From Trichaptum fuscoviolaceum (taxonomy: Eukaryota; Basidiomycota; Agaricomycetes; Hymenochaetales; Trichaptaceae): DNA of 64,000 nt. Positions 1 to 11,270 of the stretch are shown one piece after another; the stretch's first letter is position 1, and every line of letters begins with the position of its first letter. The stretch is taken from positions 2,790,001 through 2,854,000 of the forward strand of contig CAJSYZ010000005.1 in NCBI GenBank assembly GCA_910574455.1, read 5' to 3'. A program made the position numbers and the translations under genes. The notes under the pieces were generated by a model. The model was given only the letters and a program-made list of their open reading frames with translations, was not told the origin of the DNA and searched no databases.

Positions 1-1023
1 ATCCCGCTTCTCCTCGACATCATCCATGAGCGTCTCGGGCCTGATATTCCCAAAGCTTGCTGCAGAATCCGAGCTCCTCAGCCGTGAATGTCGTTGTCCG
101 CCACTGCTACGTCCCGAGAACATCGTACCACTAAGCAACTGCTTCAAATGCCCTGGATCGGAACGTCGATTGCTTTCTCTCCTTGCGCTCATTGACTTAT
201 GTCGATTGAAGAATCTGCGAACGAGAAACCCGATAATCACAATAATCGCTACGGAAAACGCAGTGCCGACTATCACTCCCGCCATTTGGCCGCTATTATT
301 CTTCGATTTAGTCCTGTCCGTCTCGATGACTGTACTGGTTGTCATCTCAGTCGTTGTAGTTTCCGCCACAGGAGTAATTGTTGATGTCGGTGTTACGGCT
401 GCGCAAGATGGCAGTTGTATGCCAGTTTGATTTGGCAAGGCTATAATCATGAGAGTTGAAGTCATGGAATGTCCGCTTTGAAACTTTCGGAGACATAATT
501 TGGTACATACCAGCAAGTTCGACCTGAGGCCACGCGGGAGGGAAGGCATTCGGAGTGGGTGGTTGTATGCCTACTTTATCAACATTGACATTCGTTCCGT
601 TCAGCATCGTTATTGTTACCGCATGCATCCAACTTGGATCAAGCCCCTCCACCGAGAAGACCCACGTCCCGTACAAGACCTCAGAGTTGTTTAGTGAGAC
701 AGGCGTGGTTATGTTGTCGATGATGACCGACATATAGCCTCCATCAGGCGAGACAGTGGAGTAAAGAAAAAGTTCGGTCCCCTGGAACGCTAGTATCATG
801 GATGCCCCTGGAGTCGATGTCCATGTTTCGGTCCCGTTCCAAAGCCCATTAGTGTCCGCTGTCGCATTATCGGCGAGTTGGTTCCTGTGCATCATTAGTT
901 TTGCTTCAGTTTCCAGAGGAAAGAGACATACCATCCTATTGCTTCCCTCGAGGAAGAACATGAAGCGTTTGACGCTAAGAAGTAACTCCACTGAGGCGCC
1001 GCGTCATCAACTGTGACGCTCAT
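1..1023 (-). CDS. Single-pass (type I) membrane protein, 3' end cut off by window edge
   Basis: Minus-strand gene with exons 1023..932, 884..511 and 440..1; the reading frame runs off the window. Introns are 47 and 70 nt with GTATGT donors and phases that close. The protein starts with a short segment around VTVDD and PQWSYF, continues as a beta-rich extracellular part with several N-glycosylation sites (NGTE, NITT, NGTN), then a Ser/Thr-rich stalk near residue 180. One hydrophobic helix (MAGVIVGTAFSVAIIVIIG) follows, with a basic RRFFNRHK stop-transfer and a Ser/Arg-rich cytoplasmic tail. This layout is common in a large Agaricomycete family of cell-surface proteins whose function is not established. 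No clear signal peptide precedes the chosen ATG, so an additional 5' exon is possible. The layout is seen directly; a surface role is inferred. Confidence 0.75.
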
Positions 1024-2215
1024 GACCGGCGGAGAAGATGATTATGATAAGCCAAGACCAGCTGGCCGAAAATTGTGATAAGAACAACAGAATGTCCTTC
1101 CTCAGTAGAGCAGCAGCTAGAAGATTTCATGTAGGTGCTGCAGAAAGGCCAGGAGGCGAGGCGGCAGTCGTGCGAGCCGTTTGTCGGTCTGACAGATCGA
1201 CTGTTGTTGGGCAACTGTGGGCGAAGAGGATGCGACTAGGGGCGCGATGGTGATCAGACACCGTCGGCGTCGCGAAGTGTCTAGACAGGTAGATGAGAGC
1301 GGAAAAGGCAGCCCAAAGACCCGTATGCCAGCTAATTATATCAAGATCAAATTTAGCATTGGCTTCGAGGCTCACGAAGTTACTTCAAGTTGAGCAATCT
1401 CCGAGGTGAAATGATAATCACCCACGCATTATTCTTATACGAAAGCTGTGCGTCCAATAGTTCTGCGCCCGCATGCTATTGCACGCAAGTAGACGTGGGG
1501 GAGAACTAGTATCCCCGCCAGTAGAGCGAATACACTTTGTTTGATGCGTATCGGCTGTACCATATGATCATCAAGACGGCAGTTGGCAGATCTTCGAGTT
1601 GGTCCTGGTTAGGCAGCTGGTATCTCTCAGCACGGAATCACGGTAACTCTCTATTCAGCCGATGGGATCCTTCTGAGTAGGACTCGAGGGCAATCCAAAT
1701 AGTATAGCCTCCTCGCTCATGTTTCTTTTCTTTGGCAAGCCGTCATTCAGTTGAAGAATAGCTGGTTTCCAGAAGGATCAGCCACTTGGCATGGTGAGTA
1801 TCATGCAATGGGAGGAAGGCGAAGGTTAAGAAGTATAAGAGGTTCCCCTATTCTTCCAGCCTGAGGGAGAAGAGAGACTACTATCGCTGGAAATTACTTC
1901 TCCGAGTCTGACTCATGCAAGCGGTTTTCGCATTTGCAGATGAAATGGGTAATTGCCTCGATCTTGACCGTCTTGATGCAACTTGAATATGGATGCTTCT
2001 CTTCGCCGCCTTGTAAGCGAACAATTGGTACTCAGGCACTTCAAGTGCCACATTTGTCAGACATTTATTAATACAAGATCTCTAAGTAAATTATCAATCA
2101 GTTTTTGCAGGGATGATAATCAGAACAATGCTCACGAGATAATACAGCTTTCCAGTACACGAATGTTGTCCCAAAGATGTTGGATTCAGTCCATGAAGAG
2201 GAGAATAATTATTGG
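1024..2215. other. Intergenic, no gene seen
   Basis: This is the 5' side of the membrane protein gene and the 3' side of the PP2C gene. Only short unrelated open frames occur, on either strand, and none shows a domain or a consistent exon series. No repeat or RNA gene was recognised. Confidence 0.5.
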
Positions 2216-3853
2216 TTAAAGAGGGACCACCACGATTGTCGTATCGTCCATCCAGCGGTCCATCATTTCCACTGTCAGAATCCTTGAAACAGCCACTTCA
2301 TCATCATCACCGAAGGCGTACCGTAGCAGGGATACGGCAGGGTTGCTTTCAGAGGGCGGTAACGGTGGGTCTGATTGTGACCTTGAATTCAAGGACAACA
2401 GAGCCTTTCCAACCACGCCTGCCCAATCCGAAGGCGCGGGCCCATCTTCATAGAGATCCACAAGTCCGTCACTGCACAATATAAGGAAGCGATGCAATTC
2501 TGTTGCCTGACTTAACTGGGAACCTGAAAGCTGTCCTCCACCGATTGAAGGGACGAGATCTGAGTTGGGAGTTGTAAAAGTCTCCTTTAGATACACATGC
2601 GCTACCTCCGGCGTTCCGCTGACATAAGGGGGCGTCTTTATTCGAGGAAGTATGTCGTTAAGAGAGGTTGACATTCTGAACGGCTCTGCGGCGTTCATGA
2701 AGACACGAGTTGTATATATGGAAGGAAGTTTGAAAAGGTGGTCGCCGATGGCTAATAAGAGGTATTAATCATTGTCAGACAGTCACATGAATGGGCACAT
2801 AACTTTCACTTACCTCTAGTTACAGCAATGGCACCGCATACACGGTCCCTCAGCATGACCTCGTTCTCTCCTTGATGTTCTTTTTTTATTCGCTCAGCCT
2901 CTGCTTCCACCCTGCCATTGTGCGTCGCGCTAACGATTGTCCCATCTGCTCGCTCTTCAAAACGATCTGTAGAACCTAATACTGATGACAAATTCACATT
3001 ATAAGTAAAGTGCTCATCAATGCAAATCTCGGATTCAAAAACTTCTCGTTACTTAAAAAGCTTTGGGGGGAATGGTGCAAGTACTGACCTGCTACACAGT
3101 CTCCTAAGCTTGCGACCCAAGCGTTCTCCTTTCCGGGATCGACCAAAGTCACTAAAGCTGTCGTTCCACGCATACATCGAGTTACAATGGCTGCGTTTCT
3201 TCCACCTCGGTCCTGGTCATTTATAATAGACTTTATTTCATCGTCAGACATTCGATTTAAAGCTTCCTCTCCGCCGGGAAAGAGTGCCAAAAAATCGGTT
3301 GTTAATGCGGCATCGAATGACGATATGGTTTTAGACAGCAGATCGGCGATAGTATTCGGAGACGGCGATGGATCTGCCTCCAGAATATTATACAGAGATG
3401 AGCGAATCAGTGAGGGTAGATTTGCGACAGTATAGTCTGCTGTGTCATGCCCTCCATGCCCTATACAAGTCTCATCAGTTACATGAAATAGTCGCTGGAA
3501 CAGATACCTTGACACTCACCATCGAAGACCGCTGCCATAGTCCATGGTCCATTAGGCATATTCCAAAGTTCTGCGGTACATCTATCTTGCGATCGATGCA
3601 CCGGGTCCAGGGATGGCTGTATGGAAGCGCTATACGCCACCGGTCTTCCCTCTTTGCCTTCCGACAAATAGACCTTCGGGTTACATTGCCTTTCCAACTC
3701 CCTACTAAGGTAAGGCTCTTCTAAAAGACGATATGGCCATGGGCCTGCGCCAATCCAGCCCATATTAGTTCGGCGGTACACCCCCTTCGATGGGTCCCCT
3801 TGTCCATTTGCTTCATATGCACTGACGACACTAGCCTTCGTTTGAGATGCCAT
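2216..3853 (-). CDS. PP2C-family (PPM) Ser/Thr phosphatase, PDP/PTC5-like
   Basis: Four exons, 3853..3520, 3460..3089, 2981..2814 and 2751..2216, encode 469 residues; all phases close. The protein removes phosphate from Ser/Thr using a two-metal centre. Diagnostic PPM motifs occur in order: FDGHGGHDTA (spliced across intron 1, with the metal-binding Asp and the GHGG loop), SLGDC near residue 230, VTRAIGD around residue 290, CSDGL about residue 390 and DDTTIVVV at the C-terminus. The N-terminal layout and the long insert between GHGG and SLGDC resemble fungal PTC5/pyruvate dehydrogenase phosphatase relatives. No convincing mitochondrial presequence is visible, so location and substrate are unknown. 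The ATG at 3853 is the first in-frame Met of the first exon. Confidence 0.92.
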
Positions 3854-4212
3854 GCTGATTATAGTCTGAGGTAGAAGTTTTTTGAGAGTAATATTAAGAG
3901 TGATGTACTTGTTTGTGTTAAAAGCAATGTTGTCGGTGAAGAGTCATGGAAGGATAAGGACAGGCCTTCACCGGCACCACTGGCAGTCCTGGGGTACTTA
4001 CAGCACTGGTGCAAATATATAGTGACGTAATACGCTGTCTCAGCCTGTCAGCAGCAACTTGAATAACTTTGGTAAATATTTGCGAACGCTGTGGGTGCAC
4101 AGCAGAGCCCGCTACCAATGTTGGGTAGTTCTATTACATTTTAGAATGTATAAACTTCTTATATATACATATGTGACAATGATTATAAGTTATAAGAATC
4201 TTTTTTATGCAA

Positions 4213-4540
4213 ATGAAAGGAGGCCGTCCGCGTCCTCGTCCGGCGCGCTCGCTTTGCTCGCGCCCCCGTTCTCGGACACCGAGTCGCACAGAGACCATAC
4301 ATTGTGAATAATATAAGTAACTTGTAAGTACCAATTTAGTGATTATAATTTATACAAGATATTATATGTGAAAATGAATCTGTGTGGCAGGCATCCTTGT
4401 CCGCCGCGCTCGCTTCGCTCGCGCAACTTGAACCCGGATACGGAGACTGTGCTATTTGAGCTCAATTGGACTTAAGTAAACTTAATTAACTTAATGCATC
4501 CATTGTAAGCAATTTAAGTAACTTGTAAGTGAACCTAAGT
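4213..4540. repeat. Diverged tandem duplication of a GC-rich/AT-rich unit
   Basis: Two copies of a composite unit. Each has a GC-rich block, 4244..4262 and 4406..4424, of form GCGCTCGCTTYGCTCGCGC (18 of 19 bases shared, itself a direct repeat of CGCTCGC around TT). Each block is followed by a CATTGT...AAT element and then an identical TAAGTAACTTGTAAGT, at 4314..4329 and 4515..4530. Spacing between the two blocks is about 50 nt in the first copy and 90 nt in the second. No coding potential is visible. This could be a decayed mobile-element end or a local duplication; nothing identifies a family. Confidence 0.5.
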
Positions 4541-4654
4541 TCGGCACTTTGTATTTACCGAAAGGCCGGCCTAGACTAAACTTGAAGGCACATGACATTC
4601 ACGTGATAAATAAGGTTTTGACTGAAAAATGTGACAATCAGTACGCCTTTAGAA

Positions 4655-4696
4655 CCCGCTAGGGGTACTAGCGGGAACAAACGCGTCGCGACGCGT
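4655..4696. repeat. Adjacent inverted repeat and perfect 16-bp palindrome
   Basis: An inverted repeat with 8-bp arms (CCCGCTAG / CTAGCGGG, 5-nt loop) occupies 4655..4675. It is followed within 6 nt by the perfect palindrome ACGCGTCGCGACGCGT at 4681..4696. The palindrome contains two ACGCGT hexamers, the sequence bound by MluI-box (MBF-type) cell-cycle factors in fungi. A further weak inverted repeat (TGCACTG / CAGTGCA) lies just downstream. Function is unknown; no strong gene start lies next to it. Confidence 0.55.
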
Positions 4697-4879
4697 GATC
4701 GATGCACTGGCACTGGCAGTGCAGGATGGCTATGCTCTTGGAGTAAAACGTCGACCTCCTTTTGACAAGCAGTTAAAGGCTGTGAGCTATCTCACAGCAA
4801 AGCCCGCTACCCGGGAATGTGGTTAGAGCAAGAGTGAGAGGAAGAAAAAATTATATTTTAAAGCACACATACAGTACAG

Positions 4880-5854
4880 AAGTATTATAAACCATACTCT
4901 TGCTGCCGCAGAAGCATCTGCCACAGGAACAGTCCCATTGTGAGTAGCTGCCCAACTTTCAGCAGCCGCAGCTGTATCAAACGTTAGCGGAGGTGGAGGT
5001 ACAGTGTCTTCAGGATTTCCCCAGCTACCCCACATACTCTCTTCATCATTCGTGCCTATGCCTTCGTTATCCTTGCCCGTCCTCAACGCAAACCCATACT
5101 ATTGCAGCAGCGGCAGGCCAAGACCAGCACAAGCATCGAGCTTCGCCGCATGTGTGGTATGCAGGAGGTAAGTAAGGAGAAAGCCCACAAATTGGAAGGA
5201 TAGAAACGAGCATGATCCAAGCAAATGAGAAGAGCGTGCCCGTTGCGAGACTATCAATTGGGCGCTTGCCTTGAAGCATCATTCCCGGCGATAAGGACGA
5301 CTCGGAAGTCGCATGGGCTGCCGTCTCCCAGTCTGTCGTCTCCTGTCCGGCGGGACAACATCCGCCTGAGCAGCGGCGTGCAATGGTGATGCATCCTTCT
5401 CTGTCTCCTCCAGTATAACATAGACATCGTCTTCTATTGAATATGGGATGCAAAGTAGCTGAAACAGAACCGTTAGACTACAAAGTAAAGAAGCAATCTG
5501 TTAATGCAGCAAATTAAGCTCACCTTCCACTATGGCCTCGGAGAGGCTCAGTTTTGCAGGGACATTCGCAAGGACACCATCATTCCCAGTCCCGCCGCCG
5601 ACGTTGCGCCTTCGTTCCTCGCGCCAACTTCCAATTAAGCGACCTGCAATACGGCCAGGGAGGACACGGCGTGCCCACTCAAAGCCCGGGCCACGTACCC
5701 ATGTGCCACAATTTGAGCGGACATGCAGCAGGGCTAGCTGTGCTTGAGTAGTTCGCCCCGTGCCAGTGTTTCCGGCAGCTACAATGCTCACTGCACCTGA
5801 CACATTTGCGCTTGGTGTCCGCTCATCGCCAGTGTTGGATGTCCTCACAGACAA
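4880..5854 (-). CDS. Doubtful hypothetical gene
   Basis: Minus-strand open frames can be joined: 5854 to about 5524 (Arg/Gly-rich), a GTGAGC donor, a TTTCAG acceptor near 5460, then an open frame with one hydrophobic stretch (FSFAWIMLVSILPICGL) to about 5155, and possibly a Thr/Ala-rich exon about 5090..4885. No domain is recognised, exon phases are only partly constrained, and no credible start or stop is fixed. It may be a degraded gene. The neighbourhood has duplicated AT/GC units and tandem membrane-protein genes, which suggests an accessory region. Confidence 0.2.
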
Positions 5855-6285
5855 AGCCGGCTTGCACCGCCGCAGTGTATAGACACGGAGACACTGGGGC
5901 AGCTATTGCTCATCACATAGGAACTGGAGGGCAGCGCGCTGTTGACCTGCGAAGAATGGATCGTCAACGACTTACTACGCTGGATGCAAAAACGCGTGAG
6001 AATAACTTGCTTTAAAAGGTAGTCTCGGTACCGAAAGTGCAGGTCACGAGACCGGATGAGTTTTGGCAGAGAATCCGGACAGTTGCGTTTTCCTAAGGTA
6101 CCCAAGCGAACCCTACGGGGTCGCGGGAACTTTTGAGAAGAAAGAGAATCTGCACCGAGGTAATACAATTTCCCTAGCATCTTGTCAAAACTTTTACAAG
6201 TCAACATGTCTATTAGATGTACGCGTTACATGTTTGAAATGCCGATTCTGACATAGCTACATTACAGTATGACGAGCTTGACTGT

Positions 6286-7895
6286 TCAACTCTGTCCCTC
6301 ACAAGCCAGATTGTGATTGTCTCCGTGCGCAAATGTAATATCAGAGACCCGCCCCATACCAGAAGACTGCGAGCCAATTCGACAGTTTCGTCCATATTCC
6401 TGTCTCAAGTTAAGTATCAGCCTCGACATCATAATCGCCGATAACCTTCGATTCCTTGTTTAGATTGTATATGACGCATGTATCGGAATCGAGCTCACAC
6501 ATAGGTCAGCAAGATACTGATCTCAGAACGAGGCACGTCTCGTAGCCGTCGATCATTCTTATCCATAAATATCAGGATGAAACTCGTGCTGTTGAGCAAA
6601 GCAGTCACTCTGTTATAGATACGTATTTCCTTTTAGCAAAGCGTCGCAAACTCGAAGTCCTTACTTACAGGAAGTAGATGGAACCTGGTGTAGCTCTAAG
6701 CATCAAAGAAATTCCAGAGACTGAGAAAACACGCACCATCTCGCATTATAATTGAGGACAAAGAAGGGTATACCAGTAAGTCTGATGTTACCTTGACATC
6801 ATGATAAGTCCTGGCGAAAGTCAAGAAGAATATGGCGAAATCGAATGCGGCACTGGTGGCGATCCATGTCATTGTCATAGCTAATCAATAGGCAAAATTG
6901 TGTTGAGTTAGAGTTCAGAGTAAAGGACAATATTCTTACAATAAATGCTGCATAGAAAGTTACATCATCATTGTCTAACCAGTTCATTCAATATTTTCTG
7001 ACTCACTGTCGCATGCAGTCCCCGCATCCAATAACTATCCCTTCGAATTCTATCTCAACACCGCGTAGTAAGGACAGAGCCCACTTGAGTGTAAAGGGAC
7101 AAAATGCGATTCATAAGGATAGAACACCAAAGGTAAGGAGCCGGTGAAACCTATTTTGACTTGCTCGACATTGCTGACGTACCCAAGAAGAGATAGTGGA
7201 AAGCAGCCCAAAGAAGCAGATCATGATGAGCACCCAGAGTTGTTTGCCATAAAGTGCGTAAGTGCGAATTATCAGAATCCCTATTGCATTGTACGATCAA
7301 TAGTGCTTTGGTTGTAGCCAACTCGAACATGCATTACCTGAGATTACCGAGCAACCAATTGCATTCAGGGAGCCGAAGATTACGGCCAAGAGCCGACATC
7401 TAGAAGAATAGTGAGGAAAGGTAGTTATCCTGCGCTCCTCCTCTACTTACGCCTAACTTTCGTGATAAGCTTACAATCACCAAGAGTGTCCAGTGTTACT
7501 CACATGGCGTCCTTGTGGAGCAAAGAACGAAATTAAAAAAACAGAGAGATATCCGGCGATCGGGAGATAGCGGTTTATCAGGAAAAGAAACGTGAGGAGA
7601 GAAAATTTCGATGTCCAAATTCTCCGCCTTTCAATAGGAAATGTAAGAGCGAAATCGTAAAACAAGACAACTAGACGGTAAATCATCAAGTTAACTGATT
7701 CTGAGGGCGTGAGCTGGTGGGAAAGCACTTACCCGCTGAAACTATGAGAAAATAGACCAGAGTCTGACTAGAATGCGGTAGGATAGTTCCTCAACCACCT
7801 GACTACGGTCGAAAACGTGTGACTCACGTAGCATAAAGGTCGTCTAATACTGCCTTGGGGAGCTCAGCCGAGACGCTAGGTTTGAGTACCTCCAT
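6286..7895 (-). CDS. DUF6533-type seven-helix membrane protein, copy 2
   Basis: Start at 7895; first exons are 7895..7828 (68 nt), 7767..7733 (35 nt) and 7694..7504. The last exon is 6454..6286, joined to an exon ending at 6499. The N-terminal part carries the family pattern (LFYDFALTFPIERRRIW, then a LINRYLPIAGY helix). The centre has further hydrophobic helices (starting CRLLAVIF near 7400). The C-terminal half has AAFDFAIFFLTFARTY, then IIMRDGSIYFL spliced across one intron, SFILIFMDK, and a terminal MSRLILNLRQ segment. Exons between about 7500 and 6850 are not fully resolved. The family is expanded in mushroom-forming fungi; its function is not established. Exon lengths 68 and 35 nt are identical in copy 1 at 8.7-10.3 kb, showing recent tandem paralogy. 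Confidence 0.7.
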
Positions 7896-8079
7896 GACTG
7901 GAGGTGCAGTCCAAGTGTCCACCCGTAGACATCAGCAATTTGAAGATGAAACTGAGAAAGCCGGATTGAGTAGTCTGAATAAATGAATTGCAAGGATACT
8001 CAAGTCACCGTACTATAGTCAATTGTACGCTCACAAATGCCTCATTGTAGGCATGTGTTGATGTATATAGTCGCCTAGA

Positions 8080-8496
8080 TCAAGTCGCCAATGCGTATTG
8101 GAGTAAAACCCGCAGTGGAAATTGAACCGACAGAAGCAACACGTGCGAGGAGGAATAAGGATAGATGTTAAGGATGGCTAAGCGTCTATCACTTTTAAAA
8201 CAGCTTCCGAAATGCGAAAAATCATCTCGGGGATTTCCGGACGGATGCATCGCGGTGCGGCAGAGAACGTAAGATATATAGTTATTGTCCTGTATCTGAG
8301 CAAGAATTGCTAGTAACGTGTACTTAGAGGCCTCGAGGCATGTCCTAGGCGAGAACCTAATAATGTCAGTGATTACACGTGTAGTTAAGATGCTGAGAGC
8401 GACGAGGAACAAACATGCATTTAGTACGAAGATTAATAACGCTCCGGCGATCGGGCCCTTAGAACATTGAGGGTTTTGAGCGAAGGCTACTGTCAT
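8080..8496 (-). pseudogene. Probable fragment of a third DUF6533-like gene
   Basis: An open frame between the two DUF6533 paralogues, same strand, contains a long hydrophobic run (GALLIFVLNACLFLVALSI) followed by a spacer and LLAIL. This resembles the penultimate-helix region of its neighbours. There is no room for the N-terminal half (no YDF/NRY-type helix between 8497 and 8680) and no terminal SRLxLNLR segment. I read it as a truncated tandem copy, but sequence similarity is weak and it could be a chance hydrophobic frame. Confidence 0.3.
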
Positions 8497-8680
8497 GTAA
8501 TAAAAGGGTCCGAGATGCGCGATTGGTTAGATTTGGTGAAGAAACGATGTTTCGAGTTTCATCTGCTACACTCAAAGTGATGTGCACAGATCTATCCAGA
8601 CCTCATTCTAACCAAAAACTGTCAATCAGCTACAGGCCAGTATATCACGTTTAATGGGGCACTTTACCTGCTATGTTTGC

Positions 8681-10256
8681 CTATGTGGACGTCCTAAGCT
8701 GAGCTGATATTCCACCAAACGTAAAAAACGAGTACTGTTCTCCACCGATAGATCCCGGACCACGAACAGAACTCCGATCATGCTCCTGCCTCAAGCTGAG
8801 AAAAAATCGGGACATGAGCGTCACCAAAGGGCTAATCAAGGTTATCGTGAGATTCCTGGATAGAATGCAAGCACATACACGTAAGTGTAGATCAGGGCCA
8901 GCTCTGGATGGGGTAATGAACCGATGAAGTACTCCGGTTTGTCCATAAAGATGAGCAAAAAATTACTGATGCATAGACCTGCGGTTATCCTGAGCATAAA
9001 GTGAATATCAAGACTCAAGCGAGTTATAGGGTTGCGAAGACAACATACAAGAAATAAAACGTCACTATAAGAATGAAGGAGATTAGAGGAAGCTGTAATC
9101 ACAATATAGATTGAATACACTTGCCATCCCTGATAATGACCGTAAATAATGAATGTCGTCGAAATGAAGCGTCCAGAGATTTCCACTCCGGATATAAGCG
9201 TAAGAGAGTGAGTAGGAATATCGAGCATTCGAATGCAGCTGAGAAAGTGACCCATAGGATCTGTCTCTCAACTAAGGGCATGAATGTTGAATTCATGGCC
9301 CACGGAAATTGCCACCCGCCACTCACAATAAAGTCTTCCGAAAAAGTACGAGGTTATTGAAGAGCACTCTTCACGCGATCCGTACCTTCACTCACTTTGG
9401 CATAAAAAAGACGCAGCGTACGTAGAAGCCTTCGGTTCTACGCTCCAGAAGTCTGCCTTCCATCAGGGACACGGCCCACTTGATATGAAAAGAGATGACG
9501 TTTTGAGTAAAATGTTGTACAGAATAGAAATTTGTTGGATACCCAAGATGTCGCTACGGGAGGAATGGCTAGGAAGCAAGTCAAGAGAAGGACTCTTCGG
9601 GATCTCATATATAAAATTCTAGTGCGTGTTATCATTATGACTAGGAAGATCTGTATGATTACCCTTTGTTTTTACTCGAAGAAGCACATGCGACTCACCA
9701 ACAACCACAGAGTATTCTGCAGCGTATAAAACTCCAAGAAATGTCGTTAAAGATTGACACCTAAATTTAGAAGATTCAGCGAAGTTGCGATATCAATATT
9801 TTATTGTAGATGTAGCATACGTCTACTTATGAGTTCAGTATCCTTGGTATTTGACCTATTGGTACTTTCCCAATACGCACCTGGAGACTTTGCGAGCTTG
9901 AGAATGATAAGACAACTGCGACAGCAAAGCCGAGAAGCGGAATATATCGGTTAAAGATATAAAGCAAGGTGAAAGAAGAGAATCTTGGCCGCCATATTCG
10001 ATTGACTTCGCAAGGAAAGACGAGGAAGTAATCGTAGAACAAAAGTGCTACAGTGTCTGATTAGCACAAGATTTGCTATTAGAATTTTATGATACACTCA
10101 CTTGAAGCGAAAACAAACGAATAACTGACAATCTCACTGTTTTCGACAGCGTCAGGGATCAGTTAGTAATAGTACGACAAAAACTCACGAAGAGATAACA
10201 TCGTCCCTTACAGCTGGCGGAGTTTCATGGTGCAGATTGTGCAGAGGCGTTGACAT
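8681..10256 (-). CDS. DUF6533-type seven-helix membrane protein, copy 1
   Basis: Start ATG at 10256; exons 10256..10189 (68 nt), 10136..10102 (35 nt) and 10056..9881 close in phase and encode the LFYDYFLVFPCEVNRIW / FNRYIPLLGF pattern of the family. Later parts include RTRILYMRSRR after helix 4, FSAAFECSIFLLTLLRLYPEW, an IIRD...FYFL junction, NFLLIFMDK and the terminal LMSRFFLSLRQEHDR segment, stop at 8681. The exact exons between 9880 and about 9330 are unresolved. The last junction needs a 23-nt intron (8878..8856), and the RD...FYFL junction appears to use a GC donor (GCAAGT). Without that last splice the protein would end at 8842. Function unknown; tandem paralogue of 6.3-7.9 kb. Confidence 0.65.
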
Positions 10257-11270
10257 ACTCAAGGAAGATAATCCTAACCTCCCCCCAGCAGTGCGGTATT
10301 CGATATAAACCAAAATCCTTTGAGCCCCGCTAACTTGAAGCAACTTCGGCATACCGGACAACAAATACGCAAGGCAGACATGAGGACCAAGAAATAGAGG
10401 CAACCGATACGCAGCATTTATTATACCTGAGCTATTCCAATCTTGACACCAGTGTCAAGATGTTTTAGGAACGAGAAGCAAGGATTAGTTATTCCTTGCA
10501 CTCAGGACCATCAAGGGGCATGAGCGTGGAATAATATGAATAAACGGTCGGCAATCAACCAACTAACGCCACTAACGAATGAGAAAACCCCATGCTTCCC
10601 TCCTCCTGCTTCATTACCTTTTCAACCTAGTTATCCAGAAGGCGAACGTAAGACAACATGCATTGTCAGCTTCCTTGAAATCCGGGATACGTGTCGAATC
10701 AAAAGAGTATCGGGATTGGGCAGACAAGGTTTAGAACCTTGTACATCTGCCCGTCCACAAAGACTATAGCAACGCCACGAAGTTTATGCGAGGGCTTTCC
10801 CTTCACTGGGCGGTGTCACGGTCTCCATATTGTCTTGAATCAGCCTGAACTATGAGTTGTCTCGTGCCGAAGCGGTTCGCCAAAGGACGGCTATTGTTCC
10901 GAGCTCTCAAGTCTGGCCGACAGTTTGTCACTATGTGAGTAACTATCTTAATGAAGCTGAGCCTGTAGCGAGTGCATTGAAAGAAGATCAGACAAAGCGC
11001 AGATGCCGTGGGTGAAGGTTGAAGTTGAAGTCAACCTACTATGGTCACGGCCGAGCCTGAGCTGGTGTGGCTCAGAAACTTGATTAGTTCTCACGCGCTG
11101 AACCACCCACTTCGAACTTCAAAGTGCTAAAATCCCCCCAACTCGACGGCTTTTCTACGTAAACTCCTTTGAACCTCTTCGAACTCATGCTAACACCATT
11201 CAATGCGAAACGAAAAGTCGGAGTACACATAATCTGTCATTCTGAAAAGCTATCGAGGTGACGGACAGAC
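10257..11270. other. Intergenic between a DUF6533 gene and the forkhead gene
   Basis: Divergent spacer of about 1 kb. Apart from an inverted repeat at 10718..10752, I see no gene, RNA or repeat. It should hold the promoters of both flanking genes. Confidence 0.5.
10718..10752. repeat. Imperfect inverted repeat
   Basis: GGGCAGA-CAAGGTT is mirrored by AACCTTG-TACA-TCTGCCC with a 3-nt loop; the right arm has four extra bases. The arms total 14 pairs. It looks superficially like a tRNA T-arm plus acceptor end, but no anticodon arm or D arm can be drawn around it. Transcript hairpin or cruciform potential only. Confidence 0.45.

Noticed and set aside
1020..1214. Signal-peptide exon for the first membrane protein
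   Set aside because: A hydrophobic VVLITIFGQLVLA stretch is present upstream, but its frame does not join the gene without an impossible intron.
10718..10752. tRNA gene
   Set aside because: The GGTTTAGAACC loop and paired ends look tRNA-like, but no D arm or anticodon arm fits.
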